From NCBI RefSeq assembly GCF_003696215.1, contig NZ_RFFG01000058.1, forward strand, positions 1 to 50,430: 50,430 nucleotides of DNA, in the 5' to 3' direction. The notes under the pieces are model-generated. The model did not search any database. It was given only the letters and a program-made list of their open reading frames with translations, and was not told where the DNA came from. Positions 1-7,842 of this stretch are shown here, one piece after another. The first letter of the stretch is position 1; each line of letters starts with the position of its first letter. This DNA is from Actinomadura harenae. GTDB taxonomy: Bacteria > Actinomycetota > Actinomycetes > Streptosporangiales > Streptosporangiaceae. The translations under genes and the position numbers were made by a program.

Positions 1-70
1 GACGACGGAACCGCCGAACCGACAACCCCGTGAACGTCGGCACCCACACCTGGTCATCCGCACAGAACAC
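1..70 (-). mobile_element. Probable IS transposase, N-terminal fragment (runs off the left edge)
   Basis: Reading the minus strand leftward from about position 70 gives a short open frame whose residues include DDQVWVPTFTGLSVRRFRR. This style (tryptophan, VP.FTGL, then SVRRFR) resembles the beginning of small DDE transposases of the IS5-like group common in actinomycete genomes; that match is from memory. The exact start is uncertain: GTG codons at 79, 70 and 49 are all in frame. Only about 23 residues are inside the window, so no catalytic residue is visible. The frame is the same as that of the upstream kinase and lies 40 bp beyond its stop, so the insertion may sit directly against the kinase 3' end. 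Confidence 0.4.
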
Positions 71-109
71 CCGCTCCACACCAAGATCATCGCGCACAGC
101 ACCCGACCG

Positions 110-1003
110 TTACGGGACAACCCTTAGGAGCGTGGCGGGAACGGCTGCGGCGATGAGACCGGCGACTGAGGCAAGCGCGATGAGCCCGCGCCGCTCCCAG
201 TCGTGCCCGTACGCGCTCACGGCCCGCGTTTCGAGCTCCCCGACGAACGTGTTGGCGTCCCACAAGCGTTGCGCCGGGTCCTTGGTCAGTCCGTGCATGA
301 CCAGCGGATGAAGCGGCTCGGGAATCCCGTCCAAGGGGGGTGACTGACGAAGGTGCAGCGCTCGCAGGCCGTCCAGATCCCGGGCTTGGAACGGCTTGCG
401 GCCGGATGTGCATTCGACGAAGACGCACGTGGCGGCATAGATGTCGGTGGCGGGGGATGCCGGCTGGCCGGTCCATTGCTCGGGGGCCATGTACGCCGGG
501 GTTCCTGCGATTCCGCCTTGGCCTGTCAGGACGGCCACTCCGAAGTCGATGAGTTTGCTCGTCCCATCGTCCTGAACGAGGACGTTCCCAGGCTTGTAGT
601 CCCGGTGGATGACGCCCACGGCATGCGCTGCTGCGAGCCCGAGTAACGATCCCTTGAGCATGAACAAGGCGGCTTCGGGAGCGAGTGGACCCTCATGGCT
701 GTCGAGCACGGCGCGCAGGGATCGGCCAGGCACCACCTCCATGAGGATCGCCGAGCCTTGCGGCCCCTCGACGTAGCCGAGCAACCTTGCGACGTGTGGG
801 TTCACTACCCGCTGCAGGAGCACCGCCTCTTGCCGGAACATCGCCTCTGAGCGTGGGTCGGCCTGCTGATCGAGTGTGAGGTACTTGATCGCTACCGGCC
901 GGCGGTTGCCATCATGCTGAGCGAGGACGACGCGTCCCTGCGTCCCCGAGCCCAGCTCCTTGAGCTCGGTGTAGCCCGGAAGCCGCCATGGGCTCCGGTT
1001 CAT
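110..1003 (-). CDS. Serine/threonine protein kinase with C-terminal membrane helix, no extracellular domain
   Basis: A 297-residue Hanks-type kinase. Visible elements are the glycine loop LGSGTQGRV (17-25), the VAIK lysine (40), an alpha-C glutamate near 59, HRD at 133-135 with N140, DFG at 153-155 and APE at 173-175, so it should be catalytically active. A hydrophobic segment (about 273-293) is followed by only a few residues, so the usual extracellular sensor is absent. Its ATG overlaps the TGA of the preceding lipoprotein gene (ATGA), implying translational coupling. That lipoprotein resembles the PknH extracellular domain, so it could be the sensor supplied in trans (inference). The abrupt end next to a transposase fragment leaves truncation as an alternative. 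Confidence 0.92.
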   Translation of the reverse strand: MNRSPWRLPGYTELKELGSGTQGRVVLAQHDGNRRPVAIKYLTLDQQADPRSEAMFRQEAVLLQRVVNPHVARLLGYVEGPQGSAILMEVVPGRSLRAVLDSHEGPLAPEAALFMLKGSLLGLAAAHAVGVIHRDYKPGNVLVQDDGTSKLIDFGVAVLTGQGGIAGTPAYMAPEQWTGQPASPATDIYAATCVFVECTSGRKPFQARDLDGLRALHLRQSPPLDGIPEPLHPLVMHGLTKDPAQRLWDANTFVGELETRAVSAYGHDWERRGLIALASVAGLIAAAVPATLLRVVP

Positions 1004-1752
1004 CCGAACTTGCCGAGCTGCTTCTGGAGCACCGTAGAGGCTTGCTGGGCGATGGGCGCTGCCGAAACCTTCGGAGCGGTGCGCTGTGCGTACATGGTCG
1101 CTATGACGACGTTGCCGCGCGACGCGTAGTCATAGAAGACGTTGTAAACGTTGAACTTCGTGGCATCCGGTGGGTACACCTGCTGTTCGGTTCCCTGCAA
1201 GTGAGCCCAGGACTGGACGGCGGCGTCGGTGACCTTCCACGTGTCGTTGTGGGAGAAGATGGTGAAGTTGTCGGTCACCTTCTTCGGTGGGACGTGACGG
1301 CGCTTCACGCACTTGTTCGCCGCGTTGCTGAGGGCCGAGTACGCCGAGTTCGCGCTGGTGGCGTCGTCGTAGCGTGCGATCAACTGGGCGTACTGGAACT
1401 GATCAGCCCCGAGAGTGTCATTGACGAACTGGCGAGTCGTCAGTTGGGGTGACCCCGGCATCTTGAAGCCGGTCAATGAGCAGATAGGCACCTTGTCGAG
1501 CTTGAGTGGGTCCAGTACCACCTTGATCTCGTGGATGCCCTTCTTGATGTCGGTCGGCGCGAGGAGCGCGGCCTTGACCTGCTCTGTGGAAAAGGACGCG
1601 GGTGGACTTGTGGGCGGCGTGGTCGGAGCAGACGGAGTCGGGGCTGTCTTTTTGTGGGAGCCACCGCATCCGGTGAGGGAGAGTGCCGTGACCACCGTCA
1701 TGCAGGCGGCCATCGTCGCGCCACGATGCCCAAAGCCCGTCGCCCCGATCAT
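1000..1752 (-). CDS. Lipoprotein with PknH-like extracellular sensor domain
   Basis: A 250-residue exported lipoprotein. The start at 1752 is chosen because its ATG overlaps the stop of the upstream gene (ATGA) and gives a signal peptide with lipobox LTGC (Cys29). A Ser/Thr/Pro linker (about 36-53) precedes a globular domain beginning LLAPTDI. The pattern of conserved Tyr/Asp/Ala segments (YDDATSANSAYSAL, TWKVTDAAVQSW, a terminal helix with IAQQASTVL) and two cysteines (91 and 148) resemble the extracellular domain of mycobacterial PknH. In PknH this domain is fused to the kinase; here the kinase is the next, overlapping gene. The ligand is unknown. Family assignment is by eye and should be tested by a profile search. 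Confidence 0.8.
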   Translation of the reverse strand: MIGATGFGHRGATMAACMTVVTALSLTGCGGSHKKTAPTPSAPTTPPTSPPASFSTEQVKAALLAPTDIKKGIHEIKVVLDPLKLDKVPICSLTGFKMPGSPQLTTRQFVNDTLGADQFQYAQLIARYDDATSANSAYSALSNAANKCVKRRHVPPKKVTDNFTIFSHNDTWKVTDAAVQSWAHLQGTEQQVYPPDATKFNVYNVFYDYASRGNVVIATMYAQRTAPKVSAAPIAQQASTVLQKQLGKFG

Positions 1753-2534
1753 TGGCGGCTGCCAGTCTGGATCTCGGCGACGATCAGTGGGTTCTGGACC
1801 GATGTCATCGTCATGGCAGGGAGGTCGCCCCCAGGCTGGTCGCAGTCGGCGCCTGTACACGTCCAGTGGATGTTCCAGCTGATCGTTGCCGTGATCTGGT
1901 AGGCGCCGCTGCCGCTGTCGCCAGTGGAGGAACGCTGGTAGGTGTGACTGCACGTCGTGCCGTTGCTGCTGCCCGCGTCGTTGCAGATCATCTGTGGGTC
2001 GGCCGGGTCTCCGAGTTGCCACGTGACCTGGGCCGGAGTCGCCGTCGCCTGGACGGTCTGTCCTGGAACGGTCACCGGCGGGGTCTGGACGGTGACGAAG
2101 CCGCCCACCCAGAAGGCCGTCTTGACGCGAACGTAGGTCTTCCCCGACGGCGCCGTGTGGACGACCGGCACGGGGAGCTGCGCTCCGGCTGCGGCCTGCT
2201 GGGCGAGGGTCGCGGTGTTGATGTGGGCCGGTGGCGGGGCGCCGCCTCCGCCACCGTTGCCTGCGCCGGGTCCCAGATTGCCATTGGTGCCTGGGGCAAC
2301 CGGGATGTCGCCCGTGCCGCCGCCTCCGCCCCCGCCCCCACCTCCGCCGGTTCCGCCCCCGCCACCGCCCCCGCCTCCGCCTCCGCCAGGGGAGTTGCGG
2401 TTGCAGCCGAAGCCGCCGTTGCTACCGGTGCCACAAGGGTCGGCCTTCGCTTGGGCGGGCATGAGGAGTGCGGCTGTGAGCGCGGCGACGCACAGGCTCG
2501 CTGTGCGGAGGGCCGGTCTGGCTGGTCCTGGCAT
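1749..2534 (-). CDS. Secreted Gly-rich protein with Ig/PKD-like C-terminal domain (copy A)
   Basis: 261 residues starting at an ATG (2534) preceded by a good GGAAGGAAC ribosome site. A signal peptide with cleavage near residue 31 is followed by near-continuous glycine runs (about 50-73), then a domain with four cysteines and motifs TWQLGD and YQITATISW typical of a small beta-sandwich. It ends in an EIQT motif. A shorter paralogue ending in the same motif is encoded at 11698-12357, next to a paralogous lipoprotein. The function is unknown; database entries for this kind of protein are often mislabelled ATP/GTP-binding. It is the second gene of the kinase operon, 56 bp after the upstream lipoprotein, and overlaps the sensor lipoprotein by 4 bp. 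Confidence 0.85.
   Translation of the reverse strand: MPGPARPALRTASLCVAALTAALLMPAQAKADPCGTGSNGGFGCNRNSPGGGGGGGGGGGGTGGGGGGGGGGGTGDIPVAPGTNGNLGPGAGNGGGGGAPPPAHINTATLAQQAAAGAQLPVPVVHTAPSGKTYVRVKTAFWVGGFVTVQTPPVTVPGQTVQATATPAQVTWQLGDPADPQMICNDAGSSNGTTCSHTYQRSSTGDSGSGAYQITATISWNIHWTCTGADCDQPGGDLPAMTMTSVQNPLIVAEIQTGSRQ
2311..2391. repeat. Poly-glycine codon repeat (GGN)n inside the secreted protein gene
   Basis: On the minus strand this is an almost uninterrupted run of GGC/GGG/GGA codons with only occasional threonine codons. It encodes the flexible Gly linker of the secreted protein. Such trinucleotide runs are prone to length change by slippage. The antisense poly-proline reading is an artefact of this repeat. 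Confidence 0.9.
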
Positions 2535-2590
2535 GGGGGTTCCTTCCCTGCCCAACGCCCGGCGGGGGCGGCGCGGTGCGGCGTGCGGGG

Positions 2591-3220
2591 TCAGCATTGG
2601 TTGTCCTGGACGCTGTCGTAGACCTTCCAAACACTGTCGACGTACTTCAGGCCCGTTCGGTAGACGTATGCGCTGCCGGTTCGTCCGCCCAGGCGTTTGC
2701 CGGTCTTGGCTGAGTAGCGGTAGCCGACGAGGGTGCGCATGCAGTCGATGACGAAGACCTTGGCGCCGTCTTGGGAGCGGGCGTAGACGCGGGGGTTGGA
2801 GATGTTGACGAAGCGCCAGATCTCGCCCTTGGCCTTCGTCGCCTCGACGTCGTTGGTGACCTTGGTGAGGAGGGGGTCGGCGGCGACCTGGGCGAGGGGG
2901 GACGGGTCGTTGTTCGTGTAGACCTGCTGGTAGGTCTGCTGGAACTTGCGGTACGCCTGGATGACGGCGGCGTCGACTTGTTTCGGTGTCATCGTGCTCG
3001 GCAGGCCGGGGCCTGTGGGGGACGGCGGGAGACCCGAGGGCGGGGCGTTGTTCGCGTTGCCGAACTTGCCGTCCGGGTTGAAGCCGCCGTTGGCGTGGGA
3101 TCCGCCGCATGCGGACGCGCACGTCAGGATCAGGAGGGCCGCGAGAGGGGCTCGGCCGGCGCGCTTACGGACGGCATGACCGATCCCCGCGGGGGACGAA
3201 CGTACCGACCGGCTGTGCAT
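2591..3220 (-). CDS. Lipoprotein, first gene of the kinase operon (copy A)
   Basis: 209 residues. The ATG at 3220 is preferred over in-frame ATGs upstream because AGGGA lies 6 bases before it. A basic N-terminus and hydrophobic segment end in CASAC, a likely lipobox with Cys38. The mature part starts with a Gly/Pro-rich linker. It continues into an alpha+beta domain with a Gln-rich helix (YRKFQQTYQQVY) and the motifs VFVIDCM, TGKRLGG and VWKVYDSVQ, ending in Cys. The same motif order occurs in the lipoprotein at 12351-12926, so the two are paralogues. The role is unknown. The SnoaL-like helix-strand layout suggests a small envelope binding protein, but that is only inference. Confidence 0.85.
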   Translation of the reverse strand: MHSRSVRSSPAGIGHAVRKRAGRAPLAALLILTCASACGGSHANGGFNPDGKFGNANNAPPSGLPPSPTGPGLPSTMTPKQVDAAVIQAYRKFQQTYQQVYTNNDPSPLAQVAADPLLTKVTNDVEATKAKGEIWRFVNISNPRVYARSQDGAKVFVIDCMRTLVGYRYSAKTGKRLGGRTGSAYVYRTGLKYVDSVWKVYDSVQDNQC

Positions 3221-3365
3221 CGCTATCCCTGGCCGCATTGCCGACAACGGGGCGGAGTACGCGCGAAAGCTTACAGAGGTGCATGTTGCGAGTGAAGAGT
3301 TCCGTTGCCGAAAGGTTCCGACGAGCCGCCCGGACGGGGGAGATCAACTCACGACGCGCGGGAGC

Positions 3366-3398
3366 GGGCGTGCCGTTCCGGGGTCGGACGGCACGCCC
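3366..3398 (-). terminator. Hairpin terminator after proline iminopeptidase
   Basis: Perfect 11-bp inverted repeat (GGGCGTGCCGT at 3366-3376, its complement at 3388-3398) with an 11-base loop, just past the stop of the minus-strand pip gene. No clear U-tract, as is common in high-GC actinomycetes. Confidence 0.65.
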
Positions 3399-3404
3399 GT
3401 CGTC

Positions 3405-4349
3405 TCACTTGCGGAAGCGGTCGGTCGCTCGGACGAGCAGTTCGGCGGTGCCGGGCTCCGATCCGCCGTGGCCCGCGTTCTCGACGATGTGGTACTCGGC
3501 CTCCGGCCAGGCGCGGTGCAGCGCGAACGCGCCGGCCGGCGGGGTCTTCATGTCGTAGCGGCCGTTCACGATGACCGCGGGGATGTGCCGGATCTTGTCG
3601 ATGCCGTCGAGTAGCTCGTCCTTCTCAAGGAAGCACTGCTGGCTGAAGTAGTGCTGGAGGATACGGCCGAACGCGATGAGCGTCGCGTCGTCCAGTTCGG
3701 GCGGCGGCACGGGCAGGAGGGTGTTCGCGGCGATCTCCCACGCGCCCCACGCGTGGGCGGCCGGGACGTGGACGGCCGGGTCCGGGTCGTTCAGGCGGCG
3801 GCCGTAGGCGGACGTGAGGTCGTCGCGCTCGGCGTCCGGGATGAAGTCGCGTAGGCGCGCGTAGTCTTCGGGGAAGAGGCGTCCGGCGCCATATGGTCCT
3901 GTGGCCCATGCGATGTCGGCTTCCTGGTCCGGCAGCCAGATGCCGCGCAGGACGATCTCGCTGACCGCGTCCGGGTACCGCTGGGCGTAGGCGAGCGCGA
4001 GCGTACTACCCCAGGATCCGCCGAACAGCAGCCACTTCTCGACACCGAGGTGCGCGCGGAGCGCCTCGATGTCGGCGATGAGGTGCGCGGTCGTGTTGAC
4101 GGAGAGGTCGACGTTGACGTCCCCGGCGTGCGGACGGCTCTGCCCGCATCCCCGCTGGTCGAACAGGATGATCCGGTAGGCGTCCGGATCGAACCAGCGG
4201 CGCATGGACGGGAGCACCCCGCCGCCCGGGCCGCCGTGGATGAGGAGCGCCGGTTTACCTGCGGGGTTGCCGCACTCCTCCCAGTAGAGCTCCTGGCCGT
4301 CGCCGACCGGCAGCATGCCCTGGGTGTTCGGTTCGATGGGGGGATACAT
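3405..4349 (-). CDS. pip: Proline iminopeptidase (S33 alpha/beta hydrolase)
   Basis: 314 residues, releasing N-terminal proline from peptides in the cytoplasm. Clear family marks: the oxyanion loop HGGPGGG (38-44), FDQRGCGQS (63-71) and nucleophile elbow GGSWGS (Ser112). The acid is in GRYD (Asp266) and the histidine in NAGHGG (His294). Length and end-to-end pattern match bacterial proline iminopeptidases with no signal peptide. The ATG at 4349 follows an AGGAC ribosome site, and the gene begins 8 bp after the methyltransferase stop, so the two are probably co-transcribed. A hairpin terminator follows. Confidence 0.95.
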   Translation of the reverse strand: MYPPIEPNTQGMLPVGDGQELYWEECGNPAGKPALLIHGGPGGGVLPSMRRWFDPDAYRIILFDQRGCGQSRPHAGDVNVDLSVNTTAHLIADIEALRAHLGVEKWLLFGGSWGSTLALAYAQRYPDAVSEIVLRGIWLPDQEADIAWATGPYGAGRLFPEDYARLRDFIPDAERDDLTSAYGRRLNDPDPAVHVPAAHAWGAWEIAANTLLPVPPPELDDATLIAFGRILQHYFSQQCFLEKDELLDGIDKIRHIPAVIVNGRYDMKTPPAGAFALHRAWPEAEYHIVENAGHGGSEPGTAELLVRATDRFRK

Positions 4350-4357
4350 CGCACGTC

Positions 4358-5137
4358 CTAACGTCTGACGGCCATCTGAAGTTCGAAGAGATAACGCTTG
4401 GTGACACGTCCGGAGTGCCGATCTTCGATGAGGCGCTCGATACAGGTCAGGAGACCACGACGCGCGGACGGCGGGAGCGCGCGGTGGCCGGAGTAGGTGA
4501 GGAGGACGTCCAGGTACTCGGACGTCGTGTAAGCGATGTCGCGGGTCACGCGGCGGATGGACAGACGTTCGAAGTGCGTGTCCAGGTTGTAGTCGGTGGA
4601 CGGGACATCCGAGGCGGCGGTGAGGCGCAGACCCGGCCGCGTTGCCGGATCGAAGCGCTCGTAACACTCCTGGACTTCAGCGAAGAAGGGCGACGTGCCG
4701 CCTTCGACGTGGTGCGTGGTGATGATCGCGAGGGAGCCGCCGTCATGACGCAGGGCTTCCGCGGCTTTTCGGGCGCGGACGGCCGGGTCGAGCCAGTGGA
4801 AGGACGACGCGGCGACGACGAGGTCGAAGGGGGCTGCCGGGAGCGTCCAGTCTTCGAAGGTCGTGTTGACGACCTCTACCTGCGGAAACGCGCTCAGGTT
4901 GCGGCGGGTCACGGCGGCGAGGTTCGCGCCCAGTTCGACGGCGGTGACCGAGCAGCCGCGTTCGGCGAGGGCGCGTGTCGCCTGACCCGTCCCGCATCCG
5001 ATCTCCAGGACGCGGCATCCGGGACGCAGCGGAAGAGCGTCGACCAACGCGTCCGGATATGTCGGACGCGCCTTGTCGTAAAGCTCGGCGTCCTCGGTGA
5101 AGGTCGCGCGGAGGCGCTCACGGTCCATGCCCGCCAT
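4358..5137 (-). CDS. Class I SAM-dependent methyltransferase
   Basis: 259 residues with a Rossmann methyltransferase core. Motif I is VLEIGCGTGQ (43-52), the acidic post-I residue is in TAVELG, and motif IV is FDLVVAASSFHWLDP. The last is typical of small-molecule methyltransferases of the UbiE/trans-aconitate group (methyltransferase domain 11 type). The C-terminal 100 residues (THFERLSIRRVTRDI and following) are an alpha-helical cap seen in related uncharacterised actinomycete enzymes. Substrate unknown. It lies 8 bp upstream of pip on the same strand, which gives no clear functional hint. Confidence 0.9.
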   Translation of the reverse strand: MAGMDRERLRATFTEDAELYDKARPTYPDALVDALPLRPGCRVLEIGCGTGQATRALAERGCSVTAVELGANLAAVTRRNLSAFPQVEVVNTTFEDWTLPAAPFDLVVAASSFHWLDPAVRARKAAEALRHDGGSLAIITTHHVEGGTSPFFAEVQECYERFDPATRPGLRLTAASDVPSTDYNLDTHFERLSIRRVTRDIAYTTSEYLDVLLTYSGHRALPPSARRGLLTCIERLIEDRHSGRVTKRYLFELQMAVRR

Positions 5138-5448
5138 GATGGGGGAGCGGCGAACCGGCGCCTTGGACGAACTGCGCCGGCGATCGTGTCGGCCGGTTTC
5201 GGCCGTTGTCCTCCCGCGTGGCCCGGTGCCGTCCTCGCAGGGTGGGGTGTGGGCGTCACAGGGGTGCGGATGCCGTTGGCGGCCGTTCGGGCGCCAACGC
5301 GTGTGATCCTCGGCGCAAGGCGGTTAGACGCGTGGGGGGACGGGCGGGTTCGGCACTCTTCGTGTGGAAAACGACACGATCACGTGAGGCCAAAAGAACG
5401 TTATCGTCTGCGTGATTCGCTCATCCCCTTGTGTGAGGAGAGATGCAG
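5138..5448. other. Divergent intergenic region, no gene seen
   Basis: 311 bp between the divergent methyltransferase and secreted-protein genes. No convincing reading frame. The right third is less GC-rich (around 5365-5415, with AAAACGACACGATCACGTG and AACGTTATCG) and is where promoters for the rightward gene would be expected. I cannot assign -35/-10 boxes with confidence. Confidence 0.5.
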
Positions 5449-6006
5449 ATGCGAAGGTTCGCAACAGTGGTGATCACGTCCGGGGCGCTCGTGGCCGGGG
5501 TCGCCGGGACGGCCCTCCCGGCCGGCGCGACCACCTCGGCGGACGGTTTCGGCGTTGAGGCCACGACCGTCCAGCAGGGTTCGGTGACCGGGGCCGCCGC
5601 GCAGAAGATGGCGCGGGGCAAGGGACAGATGGTGCTGCCGCAGACGATGAAGGCGGCGGGCGGGGCGGTGCACGCGACGTCCTGCCGCTGGGTCGAGCGG
5701 ACGCGGGGACGCAAGACGTCCAGGGGACGCTGGATCATCTACGTGAAGACCCGTCTGACCTGGTGCTACGACGGGCTGCATGTGAACTCGGCGCGGGTCA
5801 ACCGATCCGCGTACACCTACAACAAGCGGACCTGGCGCCTGAAAGGCTGGCGGCAGCACTCGCTGACGCACGACAGCACCTGGGCGTCCGTCCTGGCGAA
5901 GAGCCAGTACACCTTCTACTACACGGGCAACGGCCGCTACTACCGTCCGTACGCCGACGTCATGGGTTCCTTCAACGGCGGCTACCACGTCTGGGCGGGC
6001 GGCTGA
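5449..6006 (+). CDS. Secreted basic, aromatic-rich protein of unknown function
   Basis: 185 residues. Two ATGs lie 6 bp apart; the second (5449) has GAGGAG at a normal 8-base distance, whereas the first (5443) would have only 2 bases. An Ala-rich signal peptide is cleaved near ALPAGA (about 24-26). The mature protein is rich in Trp, Tyr and Arg (WRLKGWRQHS, YTFYYTGNGRYYRPY) with two cysteines that could pair. I do not recognise a family. Size and composition suggest a small secreted beta-rich protein, possibly surface or polysaccharide binding, but this is a guess. It stands alone with its own terminator. Confidence 0.8.
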   Translation: MRRFATVVITSGALVAGVAGTALPAGATTSADGFGVEATTVQQGSVTGAAAQKMARGKGQMVLPQTMKAAGGAVHATSCRWVERTRGRKTSRGRWIIYVKTRLTWCYDGLHVNSARVNRSAYTYNKRTWRLKGWRQHSLTHDSTWASVLAKSQYTFYYTGNGRYYRPYADVMGSFNGGYHVWAGG

Positions 6007-6071
6007 TCCACCCCGGCGAACGCCCGCTGACGCCGAAGCATCAAGCGCCGAAGCGTCGGTGAGGCCGAGCG

Positions 6072-6109
6072 GCGAGCGCCCTGCCCGCGCACCCGGGCAG
6101 GGCGCTCGC
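6072..6109. terminator. Strong bidirectional hairpin terminator
   Basis: Perfect 16-bp stem (GCGAGCGCCCTGCCCG at 6072-6087 with its complement at 6094-6109) and a 6-base loop. It sits between the convergent secreted-protein gene and the ynfA-like gene, so it can serve both. Confidence 0.85.
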
Positions 6110-6124
6110 GCATGCGCGCGCGGG

Positions 6125-6457
6125 TCAGGAGCGCGGCGCGTACATGATGACGGCGACGCCGGCGAGGCAGACCAGGGCGCCGATGACGTCGTAGCGGTCG
6201 GGACGGAAGCCGTCCATGACCATGCCCCAGGCCAGGGAGCCCGCGACGAAGACGCCGCCGTACGCGGCGAGGATCCGGCCGAAGTGGGCGTCCGGCTGGA
6301 GGGTGGCGACGAAGCCGTAGAGGCCGAGCGCGACGATGCCCGCGCCGATCCAGGCGGCGCCGCGGTGTTCGCGGACGCCCTGCCAGACCATCCACGCTCC
6401 GCCGATCTCGGCGACCGCGGCGAGGACGAACAGCAGCAGCGACCGCAGGACGTTCAC
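6125..6457 (-). CDS. YnfA/UPF0060 family small membrane protein
   Basis: 110 residues with four predicted membrane helices (about 4-22, 33-51, 60-80, 88-106) and the family landmarks AAVAEIGGAWMVW near the start and YGGVFVAGSLAWG in the third helix. Family members resemble small multidrug resistance-type transporters; the transported substrate is not established here. Length and topology match the family exactly. It follows the hydrolase gene on the same strand after about 100 bp of tandem repeat. Confidence 0.93.
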   Translation of the reverse strand: MNVLRSLLLFVLAAVAEIGGAWMVWQGVREHRGAAWIGAGIVALGLYGFVATLQPDAHFGRILAAYGGVFVAGSLAWGMVMDGFRPDRYDVIGALVCLAGVAVIMYAPRS

Positions 6458-6480
6458 GACGCGATCTTCCCACGCGCGCC

Positions 6481-6557
6481 GGTCACGGGCACGGGCACAA
6501 GCACGGGCACAAACACGGTCGCGGGCACAGGCACGGTCGCGGGCACGGGCACGGTCA
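6481..6557. repeat. 18-bp tandem repeat spanning the hydrolase stop codon
   Basis: Four imperfect 18-bp units, phased on GGTC at 6481, 6517, 6535 and 6553, each made of GGGCAC-like hexamers. The stop codon of the minus-strand hydrolase (6555-6557) lies in the rightmost partial unit, so the repeat extends from the stop into the intergenic region. Confidence 0.85.
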
Positions 6558-7799
6558 GGAGGCGGTCTTGGAGAGGAAGCCGGAGAGAGCCTGCTCGTAG
6601 CCGGACGAGTCGACGTTCCACGCCTCGGTGTGGTCGGCGTTCGGCTCGGCGACCTGCGTGACCATCCCGGCCGGGGCCTTCCGCGCGAACTCCAGGGACG
6701 GGCCGTTGTCGACCGTGCCGTCCTGCCCGGCGGTGAACAGCAGGGTCGGGGTCTTCAGGCGGGGCGCGAACGGGCGCAGGTCCATGGCGCCGAGGTCGAC
6801 GTCGTAACGCCAGGTCAGCATCCTCATCGCGACGTCGGTCTCGAGTGACGGCAGGCCGCGCGACGAGCCCTGCTTGTGGAGGGTGGACCGCCAGTCCAGG
6901 ACGGGTGAGTCCAGGACGACGCCGCGGACGAACGACGGGTCCGGCGCGTGCTGCAGCGCGGACATCGCCATCCACCCGCCCATCGACCATCCGTACAGGA
7001 CGACGCCCGTCGCGCCCTGCGAACGCGCGTAGGCGATCGCGGACGCGACGTCGTTCCACTCCTTCGAGCCGAGCAGGTTCCGGCCGTTCGCCCCGGGCGG
7101 CGCGCCCCGGTCGTTCCGGTAGGAGATCGACAGCATCGGCATGCCGCTGTCGTGGACGGTCTTCATCGCGCGGAACGTCTCGGCGCGGTCGGCGTTGTGG
7201 CCGTGGACGGCGATCACCCACGTGGAGTTCTTCGTCCGGCCGGGGACCAGCCACGCGGGCATCGCGCCGACCTGCGAGGGATAGGTGACATTCTGGAAGT
7301 CCAGGCCGAGCGCCTTCTTCGGGTCGCCGTGGTAGACCCAGTGGTCGAGGCCGACCGTCAGGCCCGGCTCCAGCTTTCCGGACGGCACGGAGAGCACCTT
7401 CCGGACGATCGTCCCGGTGTCCATCCCGGCGATCGACTCGCTCTTGCGGACGACCTCGCCGATGATCGCCCGGCCGCCGCCGTCCCGGAGGCCGATCGCC
7501 CATTCCAGGCCGAACACGCCGGGCCGGGTGGTGGCGTCCGTCCGGGGGAGGGTGACCGTGCCGTCCCCGACGGCGCGGACCCGCAGGTCATAGGTGCGTC
7601 CGTGGTCGACCTGGGTGGCGACGCCCGAAAAGTACCAGCCGATCGCGACCGACGCCGCGAACGCCAGGAGCAGGACGGCGGTCAGGCCGGACACCAGGAG
7701 TCGTCCCGGGCTGAGGGGCCTGCGGGCCGGTTTGGCGGGCTTCTTGGCGGCGGTCAGGACGCTTCGGAGGGGCACGCACCTGACGTTAACGGAGGTCAC
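6555..7799 (-). CDS. Membrane-anchored alpha/beta hydrolase
   Basis: 414 residues. A Pro/Lys/Arg-rich cytoplasmic start is followed by one membrane helix (about 35-56) and an extracytoplasmic hydrolase domain. The catalytic set is visible: GWSMGG with Ser272, TAGQDG with Asp360 and ADHTEAW with His390, plus an HGHN oxyanion segment near 199-202. Similar proteins are called alpha/beta hydrolase or dienelactone-hydrolase-like, and the substrate is unknown. The GTG start at 7799 is the longest option; GTG at 7760 would still keep the helix, so the start is uncertain. Its stop lies inside a tandem repeat. Confidence 0.88.
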   Translation of the reverse strand: MTSVNVRCVPLRSVLTAAKKPAKPARRPLSPGRLLVSGLTAVLLLAFAASVAIGWYFSGVATQVDHGRTYDLRVRAVGDGTVTLPRTDATTRPGVFGLEWAIGLRDGGGRAIIGEVVRKSESIAGMDTGTIVRKVLSVPSGKLEPGLTVGLDHWVYHGDPKKALGLDFQNVTYPSQVGAMPAWLVPGRTKNSTWVIAVHGHNADRAETFRAMKTVHDSGMPMLSISYRNDRGAPPGANGRNLLGSKEWNDVASAIAYARSQGATGVVLYGWSMGGWMAMSALQHAPDPSFVRGVVLDSPVLDWRSTLHKQGSSRGLPSLETDVAMRMLTWRYDVDLGAMDLRPFAPRLKTPTLLFTAGQDGTVDNGPSLEFARKAPAGMVTQVAEPNADHTEAWNVDSSGYEQALSGFLSKTAS

Positions 7800-7842
7800 C
7801 GGATGCTGCGTCCTCCGTCCGCCACCCGGACGCGGCCGCCCG

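Noticed and set aside
2155..2751. Plus-strand frame with a striking poly-proline run
   Set aside because: It is the antisense reading of the poly-glycine repeat in the secreted protein gene; no ribosome site and no conserved sequence around it.
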